64,000 bases of DNA from Gyrodactylus bullatarudis (Eukaryota; Platyhelminthes; Monogenea; Gyrodactylidea; Gyrodactylidae): NCBI GenBank assembly GCA_012064415.1, contig SSNU01000022.1, forward strand, positions 1 through 64,000. Direction: 5' to 3'. The position numbers and the translations under genes are program-made. Shown here piece after piece: positions 52,301-61,533 of the stretch (the stretch's first letter is position 1; each line of letters opens with the position of its first letter). A model generated the notes under the pieces. The model was not told the DNA's origin. It saw only the letters and a program-made list of their open reading frames with translations, and ran no database searches.

Positions 52301-52999
52301 TACACGATCTGATTCATCCGGAACTAAAATGAATCAAGTTAAGCCTGTTGATGGTATTCAAACGTCTAATCTTGATAACAAAGGTTCCCTCCTACTTCAG
52401 GGTCATGTTCTGCAAAAAATTCAATTTCGCGCACCAGTCATGTGTGACCTGTGTCATAAGGCCTGTTGGAATTTCATAAATCCTCCACAGGCTCTGCAGT
52501 GTCTCCATTGTCAGGTTTGTTGTTTCATTACATAATTTCCCTAGTTGTCTTGATTCCCTAGCCAAGATAATTAAAATTAAATTTATTTTATTTGACTAGG
52601 GAGGAGTAATCTTTTAAGAAATAAAACTCAGCCTCTGTCTAATTAATAAGCTAGTAAAGAAATCTTAACATGCATGGTAGGCATAGATATTAAAATAAAA
52701 TTGAATCAAAAATCCAATCAAGTATCTAATACACCCTTAATTGTTAGCGGATTTAAAATCAAATTTCATCATGTAAGAAATATATTAATTTTAATGCCTT
52801 CCAGACAAAAATGCACGCTACACATTTGGAGAAACGTGATATTCTCCTGCCACAATGTGCCAAATCAACAGCCATCAAACTGTTTAAAGCTGAAAATGAA
52901 GACGCTAAGAATCAATGGTTCCTCGCCATTTCCATGACACTCAATGAGATCAAAAAGAAGAGCAGTACCAATTCACTAGCCGCCAAAAGCTCCAAATAA
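37388..52999 (+). CDS. ROCK: Rho-associated coiled-coil kinase (ROCK)
   Basis: Exons 37388-38170, 38290-38488, 38591-39271, 43612-44168, 44673-44843, 44911-45534, 47945-48499, 51995-52082, 52147-52514 and 52805-52999, all phase-consistent. Order of parts: N-terminal helical cap; AGC kinase domain with GRGAFGKVHLVRE, FAMKSM, HRDLKPDN, DFGTS and CDTAVGTPDYISPEVL; kinase tail; long coiled coil (exons 4-6); then a PH domain starting LSIGGLQINIAGLLQVP, interrupted by a C1 finger (APVMCDLCHKACW then ALQCLHCQ, ending ILLPQC). This PH split by C1 is the ROCK hallmark and separates it from MRCK and citron kinase, which carry a CNH domain. The Rho-binding part of the coiled coil is not clearly recognisable. 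ROCK is a RhoA effector that phosphorylates myosin phosphatase, myosin light chain and LIMK. A possible extra exon at 46337-46389 does not keep phase. Confidence 0.92.
39361..40306. mobile_element. Family F MITE in ROCK intron
   Basis: Starts TCATGATTAGGGCGGTAAAA and ends with its near inverse TTTTTACCCCGCTAATCATGA. The same TIR core brackets 61985-62652 in a VPS41 intron. No transposase ORF. Internal sequence includes a degenerate minisatellite at 39780-39960. Confidence 0.6.
39780..39960 (+). repeat. Degenerate minisatellite
   Basis: Repeats of a TTGACAAATCTTATATCA-like unit with TCTTGG/TCTTAGTGGG variants recur at least four times (near 39823, 39848, 39875 and 39909). Unit length is irregular, about 25-35 bp. 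Confidence 0.5.
40715..41015. repeat. Family A repeat copy in ROCK intron
   Basis: Begins TTGATATGAAGTTGGGAATC and continues through TTTTTTCATCAAGAATTCGA, AATATGGCCATTTTTCAAAT and TTCAGGATCAAGATTAGACA, the full left half of family A. The ORF 40638-40958 is its shadow. Confidence 0.7.
41694..42624 (-). pseudogene. Tc1/mariner-like transposase, frame-broken
   Basis: Minus-strand frames in order: an N-terminal HTH with KSRGLKVSEIVRETGISKST then TIYRILN; a catalytic part with DVIFIDEVTFQN (first Asp) and LVMDNARPHVSK (second Asp); and a last part with GYPANSPDLNPIENLFGIMK (third acidic residue), ending at a stop at 41694. This is the DD(34-36)E layout of Tc1 elements. Breaks near 42370-42290 and 41865 shift the frame, so the copy is dead unless these are sequence errors. 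It lies antisense in the large third ROCK intron. I did not find convincing terminal inverted repeats. Confidence 0.82.
43010..43150. repeat. Family A end copy
   Basis: Contains CCCAACTTCATATTAACTAG, TTCGAATTCTTGATGAAAAA and TCTGTAAAATTCATAGATTC, the terminal segment of family A, present twice in short order. In the ROCK intron. Confidence 0.6.
45535..47270. other. ROCK intron without recognised gene
   Basis: AT-rich intron 6. One short exon-like stretch follows CTGCAG at 46336 and ends at a GTAATG donor, but its 53-nt length breaks the phase between exons 6 and 7. No TE proteins were seen before the family A/D repeat at 47270. Confidence 0.4.
47270..47770. repeat. Family A fragments flanking a family D hairpin
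   Basis: Both sides carry family A blocks (GTAAAGAGGTTTTTTAGGATC at the left; TTGTCTAATCCTGATCTAGA and AAAACCTCTTTG at the right, inverted), with the perfect hairpin 47466-47616 nested between them. In ROCK intron 6. Confidence 0.6.
47466..47616. repeat. Perfect 56-bp inverted repeat with 39-nt loop
   Basis: Arms 47466-47521 and 47561-47616 are exact reverse complements, containing AATTCTCAGCCATGGTCATCC. The loop is 39 nt. No mismatch was seen. A degenerate relative is at 31855-31990. Confidence 0.9.
48885..49180. repeat. Family B foldback in ROCK intron
   Basis: Left arm carries CAACATCATTCCACGAAATTT, right arm AACCGAAGTTTGGTTGGATG and ATATCAAAATACTTGAG, inverted. Arms are more diverged than in the 13120 copy. 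Confidence 0.6.
49668..49775. repeat. Family C single arm
   Basis: Contains GGTTCTAAACTAAAAAGGAA, AACGTTATATTTCGCCGGGT and TCTTCAGACCCTACCCCGGT, as in 32541-32855. Inside ROCK intron 7 (48500-51994), which otherwise holds no recognised feature. Confidence 0.6.
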
Positions 53000-54154
53000 T
53001 CGCAAATTTTTCTTCTTCTCTCTGTTTGTCTTGTTTTTTTTATTGTTGTTTTGTTACAGCATCAAAAAGTGCCTTTCCACCACCACCACACCCTGCTATT
53101 CCCATAATTTAGTTCAAAACCAGCATTTCTCCAAGACCCACAAAATAATTACTTTACATTAAATTTTATTTATTACCCTGTCAATCATCACCTTGACAAA
53201 TTTCAGTGCATTTATCAAAAATCACACATTGGATATTTTTTATATACTCATCAATAATTATTATGAAAGGTACGTGCGTGTGTACAAATCATACTACTCA
53301 CTGTGCCCCGGCTCATCCTAATTTCTCTTTTTGCATGTTTACTTTGTGTACTTTTAATCTCGTTGTATTTATTACAGTAGTAAACTTAGAATTGCCCATT
53401 TTTATTCTCTAATTTATTCAAAAAGCCTGGTAAGAATCACCAGAGTTTTGTTATTGTTTTTCAAAAAAAATAGATGACCACGTTCTTTTGTAAATACCAA
53501 AGGCCAATGATAATCTCTGCCAAATTTTAGAGCCCATAAAATGATTCTTTATGTGAATAAAAGAAAAACAATTGCCACTTTCTTCATAAAATTCTTATTC
53601 ATAAATAAATTATATAGTAACATCATTCGTTGAATTAATAATAGTATCTATAAATAATAATATCATTTTTTCAATTGTATTCATGAATAAACTTGTGAGA
53701 GAGGTCATGTAATACAATCGACAACTAATTCATATATAGATATCCATGCAAAGCACATTTGTTCTCGATTGGATAAAGTGGATCAACCATATTATTTACA
53801 CATTATATAGATTCGTTCGTTTTCAACATTTGCACTGAGTATACATAAAATAGTAATAAGTAGCGATAAAGAGTTAATTCATATATATTTTTGGATTTGT
53901 GAGTGTGTGTAAATTTATCGAAATCACAGTTGGGGCTCATCGTTTAAATTAAGACCAAAGAGGATAATTAGCGTAAGAGTTCCTTGGGAGATTTAATAAA
54001 AATTAAAACTGTTTACACAGAGAATGTAGAGAAATCATTGGAAATGCTTGTCAATTACACAATAATCGTTATCATGTATGCATGAAAATATTTTTTGGTA
54101 TGATTATTATTTTCCAAATAAGGAATGATTGATCGCTTAGGATTTGTCCCAAAC
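53000..54154. other. Intergenic, convergent 3' ends of ROCK and AP-2 mu
   Basis: AT-rich with presumably both 3' UTRs. Short ORFs look like chance. No repeat recognised. Confidence 0.4.
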
Positions 54155-55610
54155 TTAACATCTTGTTTCAAAGGAACCGCTCTTACCAATGTAGCGTACC
54201 CATTTGACGACAGCATCATCGGCGTAATTCAGCTTGGGCTCAAATACCTTGAGAAACTTGACACGAAAACCAGAAGGTGCATAAGGTACCTCAAAGTCCA
54301 TTGATATAGGAGGCCTGGTCCATCTCTTTTGCTTCTCACTAGAGGCCAACAATTCAATTTCTGAAGATAATTGACAGTCTTTCATACCAGACATGTGATT
54401 AATCTTCCAGACTATGGCATTCTCAGCAGCCTTGTACTTTGCTTTACCCTTGATGCAAATAACTTGAACTCCACTTGTATTGGGCGGAGTCGGAATCCTA
54501 ACCACAACACGATGGGCAAATAAATTCGATTTGAAGACAGCTTTGACAACGACTTTGAAGTCAATCTTATTGGGGCCAATCTCCTTAACCAGGGGAATCA
54601 GTCTAAAAGGTAGATTTATATCTTTAGTTGTTCGATATCTCATCAATTCAAATTCTCCATCTGGTGGTATGAATGAGATTGTATGATCCGAATCAAACTT
54701 GCCCAACTTTACACACTGATGGAATTGACAATCATCAATGGCAATAGAACCGACAATTGGACCAAGATTGTTACTATTCAAATTACTGTTACTAGAATGG
54801 TAAAGAGAGAAAGTTCTTTGTATAAAATGGAAAGTTGAGATAATAACTCACTACTCATCTCCCTGGTTCAAATTTGAAGTGTTCCTATTCTCCATGCTAA
54901 TTTTGTCATTAAAGCCAAATTTACATTCTGGCATACCGCAAAGATAAGCTTTCATGACAACCTTTCCTGCAACATGAGCAGAGAGAACTTGACCAGTTTG
55001 ACTCATTAACAAGTTAACCTGAGATTTTCGTGAATAAATTATGAATGAATAAATTTAAAGAATCCTTGAAACTTACAGACTCGACAACATCGAGGAATAA
55101 CTCATTCTTTCTATACTTGATTCCTTCTTTTCTCCAACCGATTTGACCAGTAACTTGGTTAGTGATCTGAGAAGTTTCCTCTCTTGTCGCCAACTTTGTA
55201 CTTGCTTGAGTGATGATTGATTTTAATACATTAAAGTCAGTATTTTGTGGATAACCATAATCCAAAAGTTCCTCGAGAATTTCATAAATGAGAACAAAAT
55301 TATTCTTGATGCTATCTTCAGTGATACGCCCGAAATATTGAGTTAGTATATTGAGGAATGAATGCAAAAGTTGGAATACCATAGCTGCATTAACATTTTG
55401 TTTTGCAACAGCACAAACCCAAATGTTACCTCTTTTTACATGAAAAAATGTGGTCCTAAATATGTTACAAATGGGTGAACGAATCTGTTGTCTTGAATGA
55501 ATAACATGTACACGAAAAGCATCAGCAGCAGCTCGTGTAATGTCATCCCGAAACATGCGCGAGATAACTACTTCTCCCTTATGATTATAAATGAAAATAG
55601 CCCCAATCAT
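54155..55610 (-). CDS. AP2M1: AP-2 clathrin adaptor complex subunit mu
   Basis: Three exons, 55610-55077, 55018-54852 and 54791-54155. The N-terminal longin-like domain starts [20 protein letters not shown] and includes [11 protein letters not shown] and [20 protein letters not shown]. The mu-homology domain runs from [20 protein letters not shown] to the C-terminal [17 protein letters not shown], almost identical to vertebrate AP2M1. The threonine-containing linker [13 protein letters not shown], the AAK1 phosphorylation region, is conserved. Total length is close to the usual 435. It binds Yxx-phi cargo signals and PIP2 at the plasma membrane in clathrin endocytosis. Its ATG is 78 bp from the ATG of TACO1 on the other strand. 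Confidence 0.96.
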
Positions 55611-55688
55611 AATTGTGGAACTTGATCAAAATATTTAAACAAAAGATTTTTGGTTTATTTTTAAAACTTGTTAGGTCATGTCACAGAT
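55611..55688. promoter_or_regulatory. Compact divergent promoter, AP2M1/TACO1
   Basis: Just 78 bp separate the two start codons, so transcription starts for both genes must lie in or around this gap, possibly overlapping the opposite 5' UTR or coding start. No clear TATA or named motif was seen. Confidence 0.4.
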
Positions 55689-56581
55689 ATGAATGGGTTG
55701 CGTTTCTTGAGGTCATCGCAGGCATTTTTACACCACAACTCTCTCCCGCAGAGATTTTCACCGCTCATCCAGCAATTGCGTTTTGCAGGACACTCACATT
55801 GGCAAAATATTCGTCATACTAAAGAAGCTAAGGATAGAGAAAAGGCGAAGGCATCTTCTCTAATTGCTAAACAAGTTACAAAAGCTATTAAAGGTAATTA
55901 ATTCATACGTTATTTTCGAGATGGCGGTGGATCTAAAGACCCAAAAATAAATTTGAGGTTAGCTGCTCTCTTTGACAGGGCTAAGCAAATGAATGTTCCT
56001 CATAGTGTTATTAAAAAGTACCTTGAAACAGATCTCACAGTCGATCCCTACATTATCGAATTTTCTGCACCCGGGGGAATATTTTTACTAGTCGAATCCA
56101 TCAATAAGAATCAAAAAATGGAAAGAGAAAAGCTCACTGGAGTTCTTAAAAAGTATAAGTAAGGTTTTAATTTAAAATAACTATCCATTTTAGCTTCAAA
56201 TACAACCAAAGTACTGGCCAAATTGTGACAGATTTCTTTGATCACATTGGTTTCGTCTGTATAGAAAAGAATGAAAATATTTCAAATCACGATAAAGCTC
56301 TTGAATTAGCCATCGAAGTGAACGCTTCTGACGTTGTTGAAACTTATTATGAAGACAAGAAAGTTTTCCGATTTATATGTGAACCAAACTCCTATCATGA
56401 TGTCATAGAAGGCCTTGAGAGTAAAGGAATTGAAATTTTGGACTATGGCGATGAATATGTACCGAAGAACCCTGTTGAAATTGATTCAAACACAAGCTCG
56501 CTCATGGAAGAGGCACAAGAAAAGATATTCTCCAATTTTGATTATGTGGAATCAACCTATGATAACACAATTGTAAAATAG
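55689..56581 (+). CDS. TACO1: TACO1, mitochondrial YebC-family translational activator
   Basis: Exons 55689-55893, 55921-56158 and 56194-56581, separated by introns of 27 and 35 nt. The first 35 or so residues (MNGLRFLRSSQAFLHHN...) are basic and amphipathic, a likely mitochondrial targeting peptide. The YebC core follows: AGHSHWQNIRHTKEAKDREK, KDGGGSKDPKINLRLAALF, YIIEFSAPGGIFLLVE, FDHIGFV and FRFICEPNSYHDVIEGL. In mammals TACO1 is needed for efficient COX1 translation in mitochondria; bacterial YebC assists ribosomes at proline stretches. The total of about 275 residues matches the family. The start is the first ATG in frame and gives the targeting peptide. Confidence 0.9.
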
Positions 56582-57388
56582 AATCTTTACCCAGAACTAA
56601 TGAATTTTTCAGAAACTTATTAGTCCTTAAATATTGAGTTGGAATTTACTATTAGAAATTAACTTTGAAATTCATTATTCGAAGATTTAATTATTACGAA
56701 ACTGAATTTGTGCACGCTGAGTTCGTCCGATATGTTGATTATAAATTGTATAAAGAGAGGAAAATAGCCTTCAAAAAGCCTTTATAGATATAAATTCAAT
56801 ACAGAATTTGGAATGATTAAGCGTATTACGAAGTAGTTTTTAAGAAATACTCAAAAAATGGAGACTTGTCTTTCCACACTCCCACTTCACATTGTGGGGA
56901 TTTAACTAATTTCATAGCTATTAATTAGAATTAATTTACGTTACGCAAAATTTTGAATTGTACTTTTGACGTGCACCAAAGTTGAAGATTTTGTTAAGAT
57001 CACTTTAATTGAAAAAATCAATAAGAATTAAGGTAAAAAGCTCCGTATCTTTTTTATTCTAATTAATGCTAGACTCTAGCAGCTAGAGGGTTAAATTTTC
57101 TATGACAAATTTGGAATTTTATTTTTCGTTATAGAGAAAACCGAATTTTCTGAAAATTTTTGCAAATTGAAAAAACCATTATGAGCCGTGTTATCGTTAA
57201 AGATTATCATTCAACTTTAGCTACAGTCTTTCTATTTTAATATAGTCATTCTTGAATTCCTCATAAACCATACTAAAATTATTTTTTCACGACTTGGTTT
57301 TGAATCTGCCCAAAAATGGGTCGTTACTCACTTTTGTACCCGCGTTGTCAATTAACACTCTATTTTTAATAATTTTTTTATTTTCAAT
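56582..57388. other. Intergenic, TACO1 to tetraspanin
   Basis: Convergent 3' ends, AT-rich. No ORF or recognised repeat. Confidence 0.4.
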
Positions 57389-58195
57389 CTACAAATCCTG
57401 TTCCTCAAAGTTATCAGTACTCAATTTGACAGCCTTAACTGACTTTCGGTACATTATGTAGAAAAAGAGGTTGACAGAATAGAAAATCCCACTTGTCACA
57501 AGGATTATCACAGAGAGGAATAATGTAGAGTTCTTATCAATGTAAAGAATATCCTTTGCAACTGGCACAGTACTACAGGGTGGGTTCATCCTTCCCTCAT
57601 CATTGAAACACGAAGGTATATTTAAATCTGGTCTATAATCAGATACCAATTTGTAATCCTCGATGCTGTAAATTCCACAGCATTGGAATTTCTCCTGGAA
57701 ACGATTGAAGAAATGGGAGAAGCTCGTCATCAATTTTTCATCCTTAAAATGGTAATAGAGCCAGAAAATTCGCTTGAAATATCCTCCAGTTGACTTATCC
57801 AAGGCTACCAATAACTTCCACATTGAAAGACTCAATGTACTGATGGCGAAATTAACAAAAAACTGAATACTGCATATTAGTTTGGCAGTTTTGAGATTCT
57901 TTTCCGACTTTAGATTGAATACAATCAAATAGGTTAGAATAGAATTCACTATAGACCAAATTGTCATACTGAGGGGTAATACAAAATCCACCATGATCAG
58001 ATCACTGACTTGTATGTAGTCCAGATCAATATCGGATAATCTAATTACGAATATATGGGGAAATCCGAGAATGATAAGCGAGATAATTGACCACACACAA
58101 AAAAAGCCATAAAAGAATCTACTATAATTATGGGATCTTTTGACAAAACTTAGCCGATAAGCTGAAAGGATTGAGGTCTGCGTTAAGGAACTCAT
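57389..58195 (-). CDS. Tetraspanin-like membrane protein 1
   Basis: An intronless frame of 268 codons from ATG 58195. Four hydrophobic segments are visible: around residues 28-52 (FFYGFFCVWSIISLIILGF), 72-95, 105-127 and 225-250 (LFLSVIILVTSGIFYSVNLF). Between the third and fourth lies a large loop of about 95 residues with FQCCGIYSIEDY, the CCG motif of tetraspanins, and later cysteines (SCFNDEG, PPCST) that can complete the disulphides. Length and topology fit the family. The first loop is short. It cannot be assigned to a subfamily. No intron is seen, unlike most animal tetraspanins. Confidence 0.75.
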   Translation of the reverse strand: MSSLTQTSILSAYRLSFVKRSHNYSRFFYGFFCVWSIISLIILGFPHIFVIRLSDIDLDYIQVSDLIMVDFVLPLSMTIWSIVNSILTYLIVFNLKSEKNLKTAKLICSIQFFVNFAISTLSLSMWKLLVALDKSTGGYFKRIFWLYYHFKDEKLMTSFSHFFNRFQEKFQCCGIYSIEDYKLVSDYRPDLNIPSCFNDEGRMNPPCSTVPVAKDILYIDKNSTLFLSVIILVTSGIFYSVNLFFYIMYRKSVKAVKLSTDNFEEQDL

Positions 58196-58329
58196 CAACT
58201 TGACAAATAATTAATTCTCAAGCCATTCAAAGATATTGTGAAATAAATCATTATTCTTTCTACGCACAATTATTGCCTAAACTAAACATTGTGTATTATT
58301 AAATTTCTCGAAAATTTATAACTAATAAT

Positions 58330-58450
58330 ATTGGGTTAATTCCAATAATCACCCCAAGAAAATTTTTTTTCCAAAAATCACTCCAAAGGAAATTGTTTTC
58401 CGAAATTCACCCCAGAGGAAATTGTTTTCTAATATTCACCCCAAATATTT
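58330..58450. repeat. Family G short tandem array
   Basis: Three copies of a unit like AAATTCACCCCAGAGGAAAT (about 30 bp) follow GGGTTAATTCCAATAATCAC. The inverse of this array occurs at 11395-11465. Confidence 0.6.
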
Positions 58451-58609
58451 TTTTTAAATAATAAGAAATAATTTAATTTAATAATTTCTCTACCCTTTTT
58501 TATTTACTCTGTAACCTTCAAGTTCCGACTCCATCAGATTTTTGACGTCACGGAGCATAATAATCTCCGAGTAAGCTGCTTTCAAGGAGATAATTTTGTA
58601 TTCATATAA

Positions 58610-59691
58610 AGCTAGTTAATATGAAGATGGGAATTTATGATTTTTACAAAATTCTTGTTTTTTTCATCAAGAAATCGAATTTGATCAAGATTTTTTGGAA
58701 TCTAGATCATATGGTCCTCTTTCACGGTACGGAGAAAAAAAATTTAGAAAAAAATCAATTTTTAAGGAAAATACGGCAAATTTGAAATCTTGAAGTAGCG
58801 CCAAATTTCCATTTTTTTGAACTTTGATTTGAAAATTTTTGTTGATTTCAATGTGAGAGAGTGATCAAAAGTTGATTTTTAGGATTACAATTAGCCAAAG
58901 AAATTAAATATGCTGAATCTGGTTTTAAGAATCCCCCCATGATGAAAACATTACAAGAAACAGACTCAATCAGAACCTTAAAAGAAGTCATATGTGATGG
59001 CAAAAATGCCAATATTGGTGAGATCAGTGGGACCATTACTCAGATGGAGAATGCCTGGACATTTCGAAAAAATTAACAATTAATTGAAGTCAATTGATTA
59101 TATTAAGTCAGTTGGTACTATTATGTCACAGGTTTTTTTAAATCTAGAGAATTCATATTAATATCATTAGAATCAGCGTTGAATTATAATTATCTATCAG
59201 ATCATGGGCCAAGCATATCAAAATTGTGATTTTTTATTGATTTCAAAGTGAGAGAGTGATCAAAAGTTGATTTTCCTAATCATAATAAGACAAGAAAGCC
59301 AAATAATGCCGAAAAATTTTCGAAAGATCATTAATTTTCAAGTAGTGAAAATGATCAAAAAATCGAAATTTCACTCCCAAATGATAATGAAGTTATGCAT
59401 TAGAACAGATTTAGAATATTCGGCTTTCTTGTCTTATTTTGGCTACACTCTCATTTTCAAATCAATAAAATTTTTCAGTTCAAAGTTGAAAAATGGGATT
59501 TTGGCGACAAATCAAAATTTGAAAAATGATCTTATTTTTTTAAAGAAAATTTTTTTTCAGAAATTTTTCTTCAAATCGGATAAGTTGCCAACATGATTAG
59601 GATTTCAAAAAATCTTTAACAAATTCGAATTCTTCATAAAAGATCGAGATTTTTGTAAAAATCATAGATTCCAAGTTTGTATCAATTAGCT
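58610..59691. repeat. Long palindromic family A element, composite
   Basis: Left end AGCTAGTTAATATGAAGATG and right end (CAAGTTTGTATCAATTAGCT) are inverted; internal blocks are mirrored (58780-58830 with 59470-59530). Two direct copies of GTGAGAGAGTGATCAAAAGT at 58855 and 59247 suggest a nested second insertion. It fills most of the space between the two tetraspanin-like genes. The ORF 59267-59596 is a shadow. Confidence 0.75.
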
Positions 59692-59980
59692 TTATATCCC
59701 ATGCATATAAGGATAAATTTGGGTAAATTCGAAGGATTTAATGTTTCACTCATACTGTTATGTTAATTTGATTTTTCACTTTAATAATTCTTGTAAATTC
59801 AAATTGAGGTCTTAGAGAATTCTGCTGTAGTTATGCTATAGTAGCTCGAGTTGACTAAATTGTAAGCTTGAATTCTACGAAAAAATTTTCTGCATGTTTT
59901 GCGCAGTTTCCTTTGGATAACAACGTATTTTTTAAATTGAAATTAGACTTATTCACAATATTGATGCTTCAATCTCAACC

Positions 59981-60718
59981 ATGGTCAATTGTTGGGTAAG
60001 CTTTTCTCGTCTTGTCCATCTGAGCACATTGGCCGCGTGTCTAACCGCCATCTTCATATGTGGAGTTCATCTTTTGACACGGAAACTAAAGCTAAATGTC
60101 CTTCTCACTCGGAATGTATCATCGATCGAGCTTAGTGATTTCATTACAATGGACTATTGGTATATGAGTTATGTCATAGGCTTGTCTATAATATACATCA
60201 TGTTGCTAGCGATGGGAATAAACGCCTACGGGAAATTGCCAAAGCATTTGGTCCCTTTAAAGTTATTCATTATTTTTGAGGTCATCTCTTTTTTCCTGTT
60301 CGTCTTAATCTATATTCCTCTCATGATAAAATATTACAAAAGAGAAGAGATCAAAAGTGGTTCAATTATGAGTCGTCTCTACAACACAACCGACACGAAC
60401 ATTCAACCAGAGTTCATGGAAATTTTCAAAAAGATTGAACAAATTTATTCATGCTGTGGTCTATTCGAGACAAGGAATGATTGCATAGGGGAACCGTGTA
60501 TGGAGAATGAACAGTTTAAAATCAAATTCGGAATGCTTACTCCGTATTGGTTCAACTTTGTCCAGATTGCATATGGAGTATCTATTGGGATATGTACACT
60601 GATATCTTTGATGTCATATGTATGTGTAAAAACCTATAAAAAATCAAGAAAATACAAACGCTATGTTCAGCAGAAAAACTTTTCCCAGAATGTTATAACC
60701 AACTGGATGTTGGAATAA
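59981..60718 (+). CDS. Tetraspanin-like membrane protein 2
   Basis: An intronless frame of 245 codons; the start has the context CAACCATGG. Hydrophobic segments lie near residues 10-32, 58-80 (YVIGLSIIYIMLLAMG), 90-115 (LFIIFEVISFFLFVLIYIPL) and 190-218 (VQIAYGVSIGICTLISLMSY). The large loop has IYSCCGLFETRNDCIGEPC: the CCG motif plus further cysteines. A Lys-rich cytoplasmic tail with YKKSRKYKRY follows. It is divergent from the 57.4-kb gene but alike in intronless structure, size and topology, so the pair may come from one ancestral retrocopy or duplication. Confidence 0.72.
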   Translation: MVNCWVSFSRLVHLSTLAACLTAIFICGVHLLTRKLKLNVLLTRNVSSIELSDFITMDYWYMSYVIGLSIIYIMLLAMGINAYGKLPKHLVPLKLFIIFEVISFFLFVLIYIPLMIKYYKREEIKSGSIMSRLYNTTDTNIQPEFMEIFKKIEQIYSCCGLFETRNDCIGEPCMENEQFKIKFGMLTPYWFNFVQIAYGVSIGICTLISLMSYVCVKTYKKSRKYKRYVQQKNFSQNVITNWMLE

Positions 60719-61127
60719 AAAGGGAAAATACTCGATTGCGAATAGATCATTTTTTAAGTCTGAATACTTTCATCTTTTTTTGCATGAGTCTTTGCAGCAT
60801 CTTAATTATTAAGAATGAGGTTATTTTGTGTGATTTTATTGGCTTGAATTTCGGCGTAAATTCGAAAAGGGATAGTTCAATTGGTTTTGGTTGCATTTCC
60901 TAAAAAATAATAGATTTTTCTGCAAACATCTATTTAATAACCAAATTCTGGTTGTCAATAATTTTGATTCCTAATGATATTTTAAAGATCAAAGCTTGGC
61001 TTAAAGGTAAATTTTTGGTTGTATTTTGCAAAAAGGCATTAATCAAGACAGAATTTAATTTAAACCCTTTTTACATTAAATTTGACTCAAATCATTTGAG
61101 GACCCTTAGATTGAATTTGAAAAATAA
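60719..61127. other. Intergenic, tetraspanin 2 to repeat
   Basis: AT-rich 3' region; the ORF at 60952-61134 looks like chance. Confidence 0.35.
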
Positions 61128-61385
61128 AAATTAATACCTAGGAATAGTCCTGAATGAAAGTACTCATGAAAAAAACTTGAGCAGCTATCAAAATCAGATT
61201 TAATAAAATTTTAATATCCGCGTTTATCACTTACAATTTCTGTAAACCATTAGATAATACAGTGTAATACACCGAACAGATCTTAGACTTTCTGTAATTA
61301 ACCCAGTATAAAAAGAGAATTAAATATAATGTAAAAAATAGTAAAAATTGTATTTTGACCTATCACTGTGCAAATACCCCAATTC
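61128..61385 (-). repeat. Family E copy
   Basis: Contains TAATACCTAGGAATAGTCCT, ATGAAAAAAACTTGAGCAGC and TTGTATTTTGACCTATCACT, matching the outer arms at 14937-15240 and 16735-16925. Lies between the tetraspanin-2 and VPS41 3' ends. Confidence 0.65.
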
Positions 61386-61533
61386 TAAAATTATTGAACA
61401 AATAAGACTATCGAAAATTATTATTATTAATAAAAATAACAAGCTAAGATTAAGATTTGTTGGCACTTGTTAATAAAAAATAATTTGATTTGTAATCATA
61501 AATCTTGAAGTGGGGAGAGAGAGAGAGTCATTC

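Noticed and set aside
59267..59596. 109-codon plus-strand ORF between the tetraspanin-like genes
   Set aside because: Entirely within the family A palindrome; no similarity to known proteins and frames of this kind appear in every copy.
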